NCBI RefSeq assembly: GCF_043641665.1
Contig: NC_092181.1
Coordinates: 8,555,057-8,619,056, forward strand
Length of the DNA stretch: 64,000 bases
Source: Enoplosus armatus
Lineage: Eukaryota; Chordata; Actinopteri; Centrarchiformes; Enoplosidae
Direction: 5' to 3'
The notes beneath the pieces were generated by a model, which saw only the letters and a list, made by a program, of their open reading frames with translations, had not been told where the DNA came from and ran no database searches. Position numbers and translations under genes: made by a program. This document shows, piece by piece, positions 47,001 to 58,621 of this stretch; within the stretch, counting starts at the first letter, position 1, and every line of letters begins with the position of its first letter.

Positions 47001-49990
47001 GTGTGTGTGAATGCTGGTGTCAGCGTGAATCTCATCTCTGACCTGGAATTTGTATCCACCTATCCAGGCTTTTAAGAAACCAGCCTTCCAGGCCAGCTGC
47101 TTCAGAAAGCTGTATTCCCACAAATTGTGGGCCGATGCCAGGCTCGAACCCAAACTCTCACACATAAACTGGTAAGGGGGGGCCGACAGAGAGGGAGAGA
47201 GGGACACACAAGCAAAGACACAAACAGAAAGGTGGACAGAGATCAGCTTAAATGGTCTACTTTGAGCTGAAAGAAACCGAGGAACAAGGACGTTGCTTCA
47301 GCGCTATGAGCCCCACATCAAAACCAAACCTCCATTCACCTCCATTGTATTGTGATGGAGGCTCAGAGACAGAAACCATCTACATAGATGGGGGGGGGGG
47401 GGGGGGGGGGGTCTGAAGTTTTGATGGCGCCATTGAAGGCTAGCAGTTGCCCCCCCACCCCTGCTTCCAGTCTTTGCGCTAAGCTAGGCTAAACACATCC
47501 TGGACACACAGGGATAAAACAGACAAATCATGTGATCTTACTTGAGTTAAGCCAGCAAACAAGCATGTTTCCAAATTGCAGCACATAATCTAAGATCCCA
47601 GCGATGTCTGAAAATGTTTCTTGGACAGGTTAGCATTTTACAGCGTCGACCGGAGAAGTGTAACTCAGACCAAAACTTCAAACTGAATAAGAACATTTCT
47701 TCTCATCTCTTGACATACAGATGCATGTTTTACCTCCGCATTAGTCCAGGAATAACTGAGTTTGACCAGCAGGTAACAGTTGTCCTGGTACGCGTGCCAA
47801 CCTTCAGGACAATTTGAGGGTGATCTCTCTGGGAACACGTAACCTTTATTTAGACACAGGACGCACACTGAGGTAAATCTCTAAAGATGAACGTTTCAGC
47901 TGCATGCTAACATTTACCACACCTCAAACCTTTACACCCCTAAAAAAAAAAAAACAAGCCAAAACTTCAAGGAGCAATTTGACATGGTGGTAAATAAGCT
48001 TATGTGTATGTATTTGCTTGTTACAAGATCACTTTTTATAGAACAGAAGATAAAAACGAGTGGTTTTATGACGAGATAAACGTCTTTGAAGGAAAATTCA
48101 CTTTCTTTTGGAAAGCAGATCTTCCTGGAAGAAAAACGCGACTTCAGAACTGGATTTCAATTTTTAGAGTCAGTTCGTCAGCAGCAGGCTCGGTGTGAGC
48201 TCATGGTGTCGTTTACCTGGGATGAGAGGAGGAGGAAGTGCATTTCCTGGGCAGCGCAGGGAGCAGAGAGCAGAGAGCAGAACACAAATTCAGATTACTT
48301 TCCTTGTCTGCGTTGAAGACTCACACTAATCTTGTCACATACTGTTTCCTGGAATGAGCTTACGTGTAATGTTCAGCGGATCCTTCTGTGCGACGTCTAC
48401 AGCAGGAAAGACAGAAAATTCTTCAGTGTTCAGGAGAGTGCTTGTGAGAGAAGTAATGACCAATGAGGATTTGACCACCTGAGGCCCTCTGTCCCCGTTT
48501 GGCCCCAGCTGTCATATTTGTTAGACGGACACAAGTCCAGCTCTCTCTTCTGGCACGCCGGCTTCTCCTGAAACAAAGTGAGAGTGGAAACAAACATGGA
48601 GCATCAGCAATGAACTGCGGGTGCTTTTAGGTGAGGTTTTGAGGTAATACCACTTGCCGATGCGTCCAGTGTCCCTAGGCTGCTTCTATGTATGGCCTCT
48701 CAAACGTTTCAATAGAAGCGTAGAGAGCAGGTAAACAGACACTGACCTGAGGCTGCGAGTACAGCTTCCTCCTCTTCCACATCCGCCATTTCCACAACTG
48801 GAAAAAACACGATGAATGCAGTTAAATATCTAAACGTGAACAAATGTCGAATGAGTTTCACATCCAGTGCCCCTGTGATGCTTATGTGCTTCAGGACGGT
48901 AAGTACGAACTGGAGAAAGCCCCCCACTTGCTTTGGACGTTTAGCTGCTGTATACAGTTTAAACTCTCAGAGAGAGACTAGAGATGTTAGACAGACACTA
49001 GTCTCGCACGGCCAGACGTATCTGCACACTTCAGAGGAACCCATCATCATTCTGGGATACGGGGGAAAAATAAACGCTCTGGCTTGCTCGTGTTTCTTCA
49101 CAATGGTCTAAGCACCAGGACGAAGCGAAATGGTCGGCCAGCGTCAGACTGATCCCAACAGCCTCCATCCGGTGAGCCAGACTGAATAGACACTGACCTG
49201 GGACGGAAACGTCAGCTCGCTCTCCTCCCTCCACTGGAACAACTGGGAGCACAGATAGAGCTGCCTGTCATGGACAGCAACCTCGGCCCACTCTTACTTA
49301 CTTACTTAGAGAAGGACGTGGAAACAAACCTGAACCCAGCTCCGTGTTTGAATAGTGTGAACATGTGGAGCCGTCAGGGATGACTTGACAAAGGACGACC
49401 GCTAACTCAAACATGTGTTGCAGTGTTCAGTTGACTTTGAGCAGCCACAGAATGTGTTGTTAAGAGTGACGTGTGTCCTTTTCTGATTACCGTTTGCGGG
49501 AACAGGGACAGACTCTTCTGGCGCATTAACGTCCTCATCTTTCGTCATCGTCATCATCATCATCATCGTCTCCTTGTCCGTCTCTGAAACATGGACAGCT
49601 TCATCAGACATCTCTGCTTTTGAGTGGAGAGGAATTTGACATTACAGCCGGTCCCAACTACAAGAAGTCAAGGTGACATATTAACTGGGACACAGCGATG
49701 CTTTGAGCAGTGGCGCCGCCGCCAGGTCTTACTGTCTGACTGTGTGTGTGCGTGTTTAAAGCAAAGACCTTCAAACTGACCTGGAGCCTTCTCTTTGTCT
49801 TCAGCTGGAGCTGCAGAGAGAAACACGACACTGTCAGTAACAGCAGTGCTCAGGGTACCACATGGTGTTAGAGGCTCGCTGATGGACTCATGAGCATGTG
49901 GATGATAACGTGTGTGTGTGTGTGTGTGTGTTGAGTCTGACCTGCAAATGCAGCACAGAGGAGAATGGAGAGGACCAGGACCGTCTTCAT
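46411..49990 (-). CDS. Secreted C-type lectin B with long acidic linker
   Basis: Minus-strand coding exons, in order: 49990-49942, 49810-49781, 49613-49491, 49242-49198, 48797-48747, 48396-48364, 48246-48217, 47828-47734, 47168-47043, 46887-46800, 46487-46411; all GT-AG, giving 248 residues. The signal peptide is [16 protein letters not shown]. Six small phase-1 exons encode an acidic linker, including a Met run (MMMMMTMTK) from an ATG microsatellite and VEMADVEEEEAVLAAS. The lectin domain includes NCPEGWHAYQDNCYLL, AWIGGYKFQ, GNWKWDDGSPFNYNNW, DCIHL and FICSF. EPN/QPD and WND are missing (NNWYSPNYDC; WSGERC). An extra exon-like block at 48567-48522 would bring an in-frame stop and was left out. 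A linker exon present in lectin D is deleted here. Poly(A) signal is at 46226-46231. Confidence 0.8.
46950..47009. repeat. GT microsatellite in a lectin B intron
   Basis: About 30 GT units with one C, within 35 bases of the donor of the third-last coding exon. Confidence 0.95.
47390..47411. repeat. Poly-G tract
   Basis: Twenty-two consecutive G in an intron of lectin B. Confidence 0.9.
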
Positions 49991-50965
49991 GGTGATGATC
50001 AACTGATTGTTCTGCGTGGAGAAAAGAAACTGCCGGTAAATATATAACGAGAGAGAGCAGAACCGTGAGCTCCACTGACTGGAAGGAAAGACAGCAGGGG
50101 TCTTACCTGTCAGGTAAATGTGAGGGGATGTTGTTCAGGTGATCAGCTGAGCGATGCAGCGGTGACAGGAGGCCGCCCTGCTCCTTATATACACACCTGA
50201 ACCACACCGGGGTCACATTCGTGTGGGCGTGTGGACGTCTATGACTCAGCGCGCAGATAAAGATCTGAACCTGAACTCTGTTTCCTGACAGCATGTGGAC
50301 AGCTTGCACCAGATTCGGATTCAAACCATTTCCCGATAATGACGAGGCCTTGAATGAAGGTCATCATTATTCCCGTCAACAGTAACACGTGAAGCTGAAG
50401 GCTCATAGTGGAATAAAGACAATCGGAAGTCAGTTCATCGGTCCTGTAAATCGATCAAGGAAGCAAGACGGCTACTTAATACAATCATAAGAGAACAACT
50501 GAGATGATAAAACAAGGTTTTATTGTCTGTTTCTCAGGAGTTTACAGCCTTTTATGAGCACACAGACTCTTTAAACTCTTGCATGTGATTAAAGTAGAGC
50601 CAGCATCTACACTGGTGTCTGTCCCTGTAGTGGAAAAGGGCAAACTGGGTTCCTAGCTCCACGTCATGGTTTTATTCCCACATTTTGGTGGAAATGTACC
50701 TACTCTCTCAGTCTCAGTCGATTTGGGCATTAAATGATGGCTCAGTCCGTCCGGTCTGTGATGCTTGCCAATGGTTTTTGCTTGGAAAAGGTCTGGTGAG
50801 GGTTAGTTGTAGAAACCACTTGGTTACGGTTAGAGAAAGATCGGAAAGATGAGTTCTCAGGTCTCAGGTCAGGTGAACGTAAGCAGTTTCTTTAGGCTTT
50901 AGAACAGCTGATGCTGTTGTCTCTGACGTGTTGGATTTGGTGCGACTCGTTGAGAATGTACTATC
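49360..50965. repeat. Inverted segmental duplication, arm 1
   Basis: Matches 60930-62440 in reverse orientation, covering lectin B's first coding exons, promoter and upstream DNA. Unlike arm 2 it has about 300 extra bases (about 50610-50915) and keeps the 5'UTR exon, but lacks one coding exon. Confidence 0.92.
50107..50191 (-). promoter_or_regulatory. TATA box and 5'UTR exon of lectin B
   Basis: TATATAAGG on the minus strand spans 50191-50183. The non-coding exon runs from about 50160 to 50107 and ends with donor GTAAGA. The next exon starts at 50011 after CCACGCAG. Confidence 0.8.
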
Positions 50966-53100
50966 TCCTACATTGTAGATTCATATCGAAGACATCAGAA
51001 CTATGAAGGAACACATATGGAATTATGTAGTAACCAGAATATGTTTTATATTTTAGATTCTTCAAAGTAGCCACCTTTTGCTTTGATGACAGCTTTGCAC
51101 ACTCTTGGCATTCTCTCAGTCAGCTTTATGAGGCAGTCACCTGGAATGGTTTTCCAACAGTCTTGAAGGAGTTCCCAGAGGTGCTGAGCACTCATCCCAA
51201 ACCATCTCAATTGGGTTTAGGTCGGGTGATTGTGGAGGCCGGGTCATTTGACGCAGCACTCCATCACTCTCCTTCTTGCTCAAATAGCCCTTCCATAGCC
51301 TGGAGGTGTGTTTGGGGTCATTGTCCTGTTGAAAAACAAATGCTGGTCCCACTAAGCGCAAACCAGATGGGATGGCATGTCGCTGCAGAATGCTGTGGTA
51401 GCCATGCTGGTTAAGTGTGCCTTGAATTTTAAATCAATCATCAAAGCACCCCCTCACCATGACACCTCCTCTTCCATGCTTCACAGTGGGAACCACACAT
51501 GTAGAAACCATCCGCTCACCTTTTCTACGTCTCACAAAGACATGACGGGTGGAACCAAAAATCTCAAATTTGGACTCATCAGACCAAAGTACAGATTTCC
51601 ACTGGTCTAATGTCCATTCCTTGTGTTTCTTGGCCCAAGCAATTCTCTTCCTCTTGTTGTTCTTCCTCAGTAGTGGCTTCTTTGTGTGATAGGTAGTGCT
51701 TTTCCCTCCCCTTCCCGGGTTAGCCACACCTTTCAATCACCCTGATGCGCAACAACCAGGTGCGACTAATTCGGCTCCCTTTATTAAATGCGAGTGCGAG
51801 CAACCTGCAGCAGGCTTGCCTCGCTCCCCCGGCCTCATGGTTGTCTGGAGGATTGATGTTCAATAAGGTATGGGTTTCTGTGTGTATGTATGTATATATG
51901 CCACCCTGTACTCCTTAATGACATGTACCTCTTGTACTATGAACAAGAAAAAGATGTCTGTCTGACCTAGAGGCTGTGTGTGTGCAAAGGAGGAGTTTGG
52001 GGGCAATTGCTGTTTTTGTCCCTTGTTTAATTTCCTTTGGATATTCTCGGTTACCTGATTTTGTTTTCTTTGTTTCCTTAATATGAATTTGTGATCTGTG
52101 GTTTTCTTTAGTTTGTTTCCTGGGTTGACTGATTTTCCCCCTGCATTTAAGTTAAGCAGAGGTTGTATGGTGCGAGGAGGTATTTGTTTTCTTTAGTTTT
52201 TTTCTTTATAAAAACCAAGATCTGTGAGTTGTTTTTGTTGGGCCTACAGGTGGTGAGTCACTAGGTAGAGGGTTCCCCCTCTCTGGTTTCTTTTGGTTGC
52301 ATGCTATCTCAAATTCCTGTGCCCTTTTTGTAATGCATTGTGTGGGTATTTATTGCACGATTTAATTTGCTGTGTATTCTAACGTGGGTTTTTTTTTTGT
52401 TGTTGCTTTGCAGTGTGTGTGTGTGATCCTCTCCCCTCCTTGGTGGTGGTGACTCCCCTTCCCCTCACTCCTGTAGGTTTCCCTGACACCCCTGCCTGTA
52501 CTGGTACTGACTCTTAGTATGGTGGTATGTTTTAGAGGATTTTAAAATATCTTTTCTTTTTGTAATAAACTGTCTTTTAACTGACCACCCTTTTGACCTG
52601 ATTATTAACACCCCAACTAACTTTTGTCTAAATAAAGGACCATCAATTTTAAACTGGAAACTCATGTCTCTGCTTATCTTATTATAAGAATCTGTAAAGT
52701 AAATGATGATTCTCTGGGTGAAATTCCCAGGGTGGCGTTGTCACAATTGCAGCAATTCGACCATAAAGGCCTGATTCACGCAGTCTCCTCTGAACGGTTG
52801 ATGTTGAGATGTGATGAACTCTGTGAAGCATTTATGTGGGCTCTAATCTGAGGTGCTGTTAATTTGCGGTTTCTGAGGCTGGTAATTCTAATGAATTTAT
52901 CCTCTGCAGCAGAGGTAACTCTTGGTCTTCCTTTCCTGGGACGGTCCTCATGAGAGCCAGTTTCATCATAGCGTTTGATGGTTTTCGCGACTGCACTTGA
53001 GGATACGTTCAAAGTTCTTGAAATTTTCCGGATTGACTGATGTCTTAAAGTAATGATGGACTGTTGTTTCTCTTTACTTAGTTGAGTGGTTCTTGCCATA
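50966..53100 (-). pseudogene. Tc1 transposon, second family, broken
   Basis: N-terminal part at 53099-52776 (MARTTQLSKEKQQSIITLRH.. with a helix-turn-helix region) and C-terminal parts at 51690-51434 (KKPLLRKNNKRKRIAWAKKH, WSDESKFEIFG) and 51361-51137 (FQQDNDPKH, PQSPDLNPIEMVW). All three catalytic motifs are visible, but a 1-kb insertion (51695-52735) and frameshifts destroy the gene. Its left end coincides with the end of the lectin B duplication arm. The right end is lost at a LINE junction near 53100. Confidence 0.9.
51695..52735 (+). mobile_element. About 1-kb insertion in the Tc1, candidate solo LTR
   Basis: It interrupts the transposase between YGRIAAIV and TKKPLLR. It has a TATAAAA-like box (near 52206), AATAAA signals (52563 and 52631), no coding frame and T-rich internal tracts. 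A solo LTR would explain this, but target-site duplications could not be confirmed. Confidence 0.45.
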
Positions 53101-53117
53101 ATATGGATTAGAACAGT

Positions 53118-53890
53118 AGGTCAGGAGAAGGATTTTAAACTCTATTCTGGATTTTACATGGAGCCAGTGCAGCGAAGCTAACACAGGAGAAATAAGATCT
53201 CTTTTCCTGGTTCCTGTCAGTACACTTGCTGCAGCATTCTGGATCAGCTGGAGAGTCCTCAGGGACTTATTGGCACAGCCTGATAATAAGGAATTGCAAT
53301 AATCCAGCCTAGACGTGACAAATGCATGGACTCATTTTTCTGCATCTGTTTGAGACAGGATCTTCCTGATTTTTGCAATGTTACGGAGGTGAAAGAAGGC
53401 AGTCCTTGAAGTTTGTTTTACGTGGGAGTTAAAGGACATGTCTTGATCAGAGACAACTCTGAGATTCCTCACCGTGGCGCTGGAGGCCAGGGCAATGCCA
53501 TCTAGGGTAACAATATCCTTAGATACTGTGTTTCTGAGGTGTTCAGGGCCAAGAACAATAACTTCTGTCTTGTCCGAGTTCAACATCAGATGATTACAGG
53601 TCATTTTTGTCATTAAGGTATGCTTGGAGCTTGGCTAACTGATGAGGTTCTTCTGGCTTGATCAATAAATATAGCTGGGTATCGTCCGCATAGCAATGAA
53701 AGTGTTTTCTAATGATATCTCCTAAAGGAAGCATATATAAGGTGAATAGTATTGGTCCAAGCACAGAACCTTGTGGAACTCCATGACTGACTTTGGCGTA
53801 CATGGAGGATTCATCGTTAACATGTACAAACTGAGATCGATCGAGGGGGGTCGAGGGGAACCACAGCGATGCTAACTTCCGGGGTGGCCT
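53118..53890 (-). pseudogene. L2/CR1-like LINE reverse transcriptase fragment
   Basis: Minus-strand frames read [76 protein letters not shown] and, further on, VTSRLDYCNSLLSGC and ISPVLASLHWL. YADD is the catalytic box. The frame shifts near 53600 and 53330; both ends are missing. The family differs from the LINE at 41385. Confidence 0.85.
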
Positions 53891-53934
53891 CCAAAAATAG
53901 GCCATCCCTGCAGCAATATATTGGCACTGAACGC

Positions 53935-54280
53935 ACAATCAAAAAGAAAATCTCTGACCCCTCCCACCCCGCTCACCGCCCCCTCCAGCCGATGCCCTCA
54001 AGGAGGCGGTCCCTTCTCAAAAAAATCTCCCTGTTTTTAAAAACAGCGATAAGGACTCTGAACACTTTTCACTAACCTTGACAGGCGTTCTTGCTCTCCT
54101 CCTCCTCCTGTATGGATCTGGTAAATATTGTGGGTGAATAGTTTGTGCTAGTCGCTACGTCTGATGTGATAACTGCCTGTTAGTTGTTACTGACTCATTG
54201 AGCTTACCTACCATCATGTACCAAAAGCAACCTTCACCGACCTCGGTTGTGTGGTCGTTAAGAAATGATTGATTGATATG
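53935..54280 (+). mobile_element. LINE 3' end
   Basis: The frame KKKISDPSHPAHRPLQPMPS, then LKKISLFLKTAIRTLNTF ends with a stop at 54074. A 3' region with a terminal 'gattgattga' follows. The opposite orientation to the preceding LINE shows a nested or adjacent insertion. Confidence 0.65.
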
Positions 54281-54545
54281 CTATATTATGTACAGTAGCT
54301 GCATATTTTATAGATTTTATGTGCAAGTGCTTTACAGGTTTTTTTTTTTTCCATTTAAGGACCTGCCCAAGGACATGTGGACGGGAGGAGGAGGGGAATG
54401 AACCTCCACCTCCTGAGCCACAGCCGCCACCGCCGAGTAAATGAAAGAATTACAACGGCACACAAAGTAGATGTTCTTGGAGATGCAGATAAATATTCCA
54501 TATTCCACATGCTAATGTTGCATAAGAATAACACAGCACCTCACC

Positions 54546-54551
54546 TTTATT
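54546..54551 (-). terminator. Poly(A) signal of lectin C
   Basis: AATAAA on the minus strand, about 300 bases past the stop codon. Confidence 0.5.
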
Positions 54552-54851
54552 TGTTAAGTGATTTAATGCAAATGTTATTTCTGTAAAACATGTTAAAAAG
54601 AATAGAAAGAAATCACCACTGGCCTCTTTACAAATCCGATTTTGTAGCGACAAGGAGGAAGAAGCGTTTCATATGTAGAGCATTCAATCGTCAACAAATA
54701 ATACATCAGCCTCCTGCAACAGGAGAGTCCCATTCTTTTTTCCTAAAATCAAAGCAAGGTTTGTATGCCAGCACTCCTCTAAATTGTCCTCCGCCGCATC
54801 CCTAAGACTGTGATGAAGACCAGCACACACAGCTGCACCCCGGGGTCAGGT

Positions 54852-55491
54852 TCAGCAGGTGTCGGTTCTCTTCATGCAGATGGACGGCCATCCAACACTG
54901 CAGTCATTATTGGACCAGCCCGCTGCAAAAAGAGCAAAAGGTGAATTCATTAATGCGCAAGCCTAATATTGCCACAAAATAATGATGACCACTCATGGGT
55001 TTATAAAACCTTTAAGCACGTATGAAAGTGAAAAATGTGCAGTGGGAAGTGTTATAAGTCTAAGTATCGTTAGCTGGCTGAATAGAACTAAAGAGCTGCT
55101 TACTCCTGGCATCAAGGTGGATGCACTGGTAGCGGCTGACAGTATGCTGTGCGCTCCAGTAGTTGTAGTTGAAGGAGCTCTGGTCCACCCACCTCCAGCC
55201 CTGGACACAGGACACATGAGGCTGAACAAGCAGCGCACCTTTTTTATTGGACATTTCTGTCCACAACCTTCACATATTTAGATGTTCATTGTAGCCGAAC
55301 CAGGACGGTGAATCATCTGTTATTTACTGTTTAAATATGTATGATGGTCTAATAACCTGGAAGTAGAATCCTCCCATCCAGGAGTAGGTGTGTCCTACTT
55401 TCCTGGTGAGCTCCTGGAGGAAGCTGTAATCAAAGACATCATGGACAGAAGCCAAGGAGGCTCCCAGACTGGCACAGTTGGCCTGGAGGGA

Positions 55492-55527
<36 letters not shown>

Positions 55528-57605
55528 AATGTTGTGTTAATGCAATAAAATCAGATTAACAGCAGAGAAATACACTTTAAAAAGGAACATTCTGACTGCA
55601 GGAGTATCTTTTAAGTAAGGAATTGTTGAGTTACCACAGCACTAGTCCAGGTTCTGATAGAGCTCACGTACAGATAGCAGCTGTGCTTGTATCTGACCCA
55701 ACCAGAGGGACATGTGAAAAAACGACCTGCGGAGGAGAGAGAGCACCAGAACATGACTTGGACAGAAAGGAGATCCCTTTGACTTTGTTGTATTGACTGC
55801 TTTCATGTAAAGACAGAGAAACCTTCAGCCGATGATGCCGCCTCTCTAGCAGGAAACACCTCAGACTCTTCCTCTGGAAAAGAGGGGGGTAGAGAAATGA
55901 GTATCACAATCTGCTGCTAATATTACACAGGATGTGATGAATCATCCTTCCAGCGTTTTACCTTCAGGAAGTAAAACTCCAGCATCAGTTTCGACCACTG
56001 AGGGGAAGAAAAACAGAAGACAGGCGCTCGGTTACAGTCTGATGTCTGTTCAGAAAGTTCATGTTTTGTTGCCGGTGGCACAGCATGCGGTGTAACTGTA
56101 TGACAGCAGTTTTCTGCGTGAGAGCAACTTACGCCGGCTATCCTCCTGCAGCTCCAGTGGTGCAGCTTCAACAGCTTCAACTGAGGGGAGAGCAGAAGGA
56201 TGTGCCTGCTTAAAGGTCCCATATCATGCTCATTTCAGCTCTACATTTTCATTCTGGGACTCCACTAGAGCAGCTTTGCATGACTCTCAATTAGAAATAG
56301 TCCTTATTTATCTAATCCTGGTCCTTTCTGCAGCCCCCCAGTTCCCCCCCTCTGTCTGAAACAAGCCGTTTTAGACAAACTGAACAACCTCCAAAAACCT
56401 GAAGAGCAGTCCTGTGCAGAGCGCTCCAATAACTCAGACTGACTGAGCGGGTGGATGAGCGTCCCTGTACTTGGTGGGTGGTGCTGTGCCTGGCTGAGGG
56501 CGGTGACTGTACAGTTGTGACATCACAACCTTACAGAAGTCCTGGCGGCTCGTTTAAAGGCGCGGCGTCTGAATACGGGGCTGTGTTTCATTTCTCCGTG
56601 GACTGAGCGTCTTGATACTTACACAGTATTTATACAGTACCCAGACCTGCTTTATAATCAAAGACGTGGAGATCTCACTTCCTACAATATGGGACCTTTA
56701 ATGAGACAGTGAAGATGCCCCCTAGAGGTGATAATGTCCCGAGGGGATGGATGAGCTTGTTTTTCATGAGGTGAATGTAATTTATTTATTTTTTTGTTAG
56801 TTCTTATGCATTTTTCATGTTTTAGTATTTTTGTGTTTCTGAATCTTTGTATGTTACATCATGAGACCCCTATTGGGATGTACGTGTCGTGCTATAATTA
56901 ACCCCACCTGCGTATATTGATTGTGAGATTGCCAGAATACACTCTGAAGAAGGGCGTCTGGCCCGAAACCTTCGCATGGCAACAATAAAAAGTCAAATTG
57001 AAGCCTCTGTCCTAGCTCTGCTTTTTCATTATTCACCACATTTGGGATCCGGCACCCACTTTTCAAACATCTAGTTGTGAGTTGAGCGCTTTTTTTTTCT
57101 TCTGTGCCTGCTTAATGTCATCTGTCTCTGCTTTCATTTGTTAACTTATTCAAACGTGAAAGTACGGGCCCTTCCCGGGGGTCATGTGGTAGAAAATAAT
57201 TATAGACATGGAAATCCATACAAGTAATTGATAAACCAAACAAAACACCTGAAGTCAAGTTTGTGTAATGTCAACTGTTATTTATACGTAATGAATGATT
57301 CATATTTGGATTAATAATCAATGATGACTTTAACTGAAATCCTCTCCTGTACGCTGCATACACCAGAGGGACCGTCAGCCAATCAGAGCTCGGTATGTGA
57401 CTGTCAACGCATCATTTGTCATCAGTATCTGAACCCTCTGCAGGAATGTTGGGAGTTACAAGCCACTCACAAAATCAATCACTGCATTCAGCTGCACGAC
57501 CCAACAAGGGTCTAAATATGGTGAAATGATCTGACCTGCTGCTGCCGCTGCTGCGACGGCAAGAACACCGCAGAGCAAAACAGAGAGGAGCGGGAGAGCC
57601 TTCAT
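54852..57605 (-). CDS. Secreted C-type lectin C
   Basis: Minus-strand coding exons: 57605-57536, 56180-56133, 55997-55962, 55873-55823, 55726-55635, 55482-55357, 55200-55104, 54922-54852; phases 1,1,1,1,0,0,1, giving 196 residues. The signal peptide is MKALPLLSVLLCGVLAVAAA. Three short exons form an acidic linker (VEAVEAAPLELQEDSR, VETDAGVLLPE, EESEVFPAREAASSAE). The lectin domain includes FTCPSGWVRYKHSCYLY, NCASLGASLAS, SWMGGFYFQ, GWRWVDQSSFNYNYW, YQCIHL, WSNNDCS and SICMK. EPN/QPD is missing and WND is replaced by WSNND. The intron after the signal exon carries a MITE (56210-56701) and a repeat block. The last donor is GGA|GTAAGC, non-standard at -1 but in phase. No stop or shift was found. 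Confidence 0.87.
55491..55525. repeat. CA microsatellite in a lectin C intron
   Basis: CA tract just upstream (minus strand) of the exon starting at 55482; it forms part of the pyrimidine-rich GT side of the acceptor. Confidence 0.9.
56210..56701. mobile_element. TTAA-flanked MITE (piggyBac-like)
   Basis: TTAA at 56210-56213 and 56698-56701. Inverted termini AGGTCCCATAT follow inside each. No coding capacity. TTAA duplication is diagnostic for piggyBac-type insertion. It lies in the long intron of lectin C, with a decayed relative at 962-1105. Confidence 0.8.
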
Positions 57606-58268
57606 GATGAAGATGATGATGAAGATGACGAAGTGACGCGACGTCTGGTGGGGAGTCAGAGGCAGTCAGAGGCACCGTCACAGAATCTGCTACCACGGAC
57701 ACGAGACAGAGAGAGAGAGAGAGAGAGAGCGGGCGTCTCACCTGTGAGGCTGAATGTGAGGTGATGATGTTGGGGGGGTCAAGGGGAGTGATGCAGTGAC
57801 GATGAGGAGGCTGCACGGCTCTTTATAGCGCGGGAAGCATGCAGAGCAGCACGTGAGTGTGTTTGTGTCCCCGTGTTTTATCTCTCAAAGGCAGCCTCAT
57901 TCGGTTCCTGCTCATGAGGCCAATAAGGAAATACTGATAAAATAATGTCACACAGCGCTAATGGCGATGTTTCCTTCCGGAGAGACGGGCCTGGCGACGT
58001 GGCGAGAGGGCAAAAGGGCGAAATGAGACGGTGGGAATTAGCTTTGATGACTTTTCAAGGTGTTGTAATTTTGATTTTAAAATGATACCAAGTTCTTGTT
58101 CAAATGATGAAGTTACTTGCACAGTATTTCATTTTTTTTTTTTTTTTTAGGGTTATTGTTTAATGTCATGTCAGTGTTCATTTCTCTCATATGTTTTGAC
58201 CCGATGGCAGACGTGGCTGAACATATCAAAAAACACTCTGACCTCAAATCAGCTGTAAAATGGAATAC
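56930..58268. repeat. Segmental repeat, copy 2, with lectin C 5' end inside
   Basis: Blocks 56970-57160 and 57900-58268 match copy 1 (45036-45845) in the same orientation. The 739 bases between (57161-57899) hold the TATA box, 5'UTR exon and signal-peptide exon of lectin C and are absent from copy 1. Just before the first block is 'ctgaagaagggcgtctggcc', then cgaaac. Confidence 0.9.
57742..57828 (-). promoter_or_regulatory. TATA box and 5'UTR exon of lectin C
   Basis: CTATAAAGA on the minus strand at 57828-57820. The non-coding exon runs from about 57795 to 57742 with donor CAG|GTGAGA. The next exon begins at 57644 after CCACCAG and contains the ATG. Confidence 0.75.
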
Positions 58269-58621
58269 AAACAAAAACGGACTTCTCCAGTAGTTTTTAT
58301 TGAAAATAATGACATGATTTAATACTTCATGAAAGTGCCACACTGAATCCCTGGAGTGGCCCCCTTTTAAAGTCTGTCTTCTTTGTAACTTAGTTTGCTG
58401 CAAGACACCACAGACTGCCATCTGCTGTTTCTGCACACACTTGCGGTAAAACATCCCGCGTTTACAGTTTCCTGGCAAGAAACCCCTCGCGATTGGTGGT
58501 GCGTTCATGTGACATATGTTCACACCACCAGGCGTCGGATCACACCAGCTGTTTTTGGAGCGCTGACGTCCTATTTTGTCCTATAAGTCGCGGCGACTGT
58601 TTTTTTTGTGTTTTCCGTATG

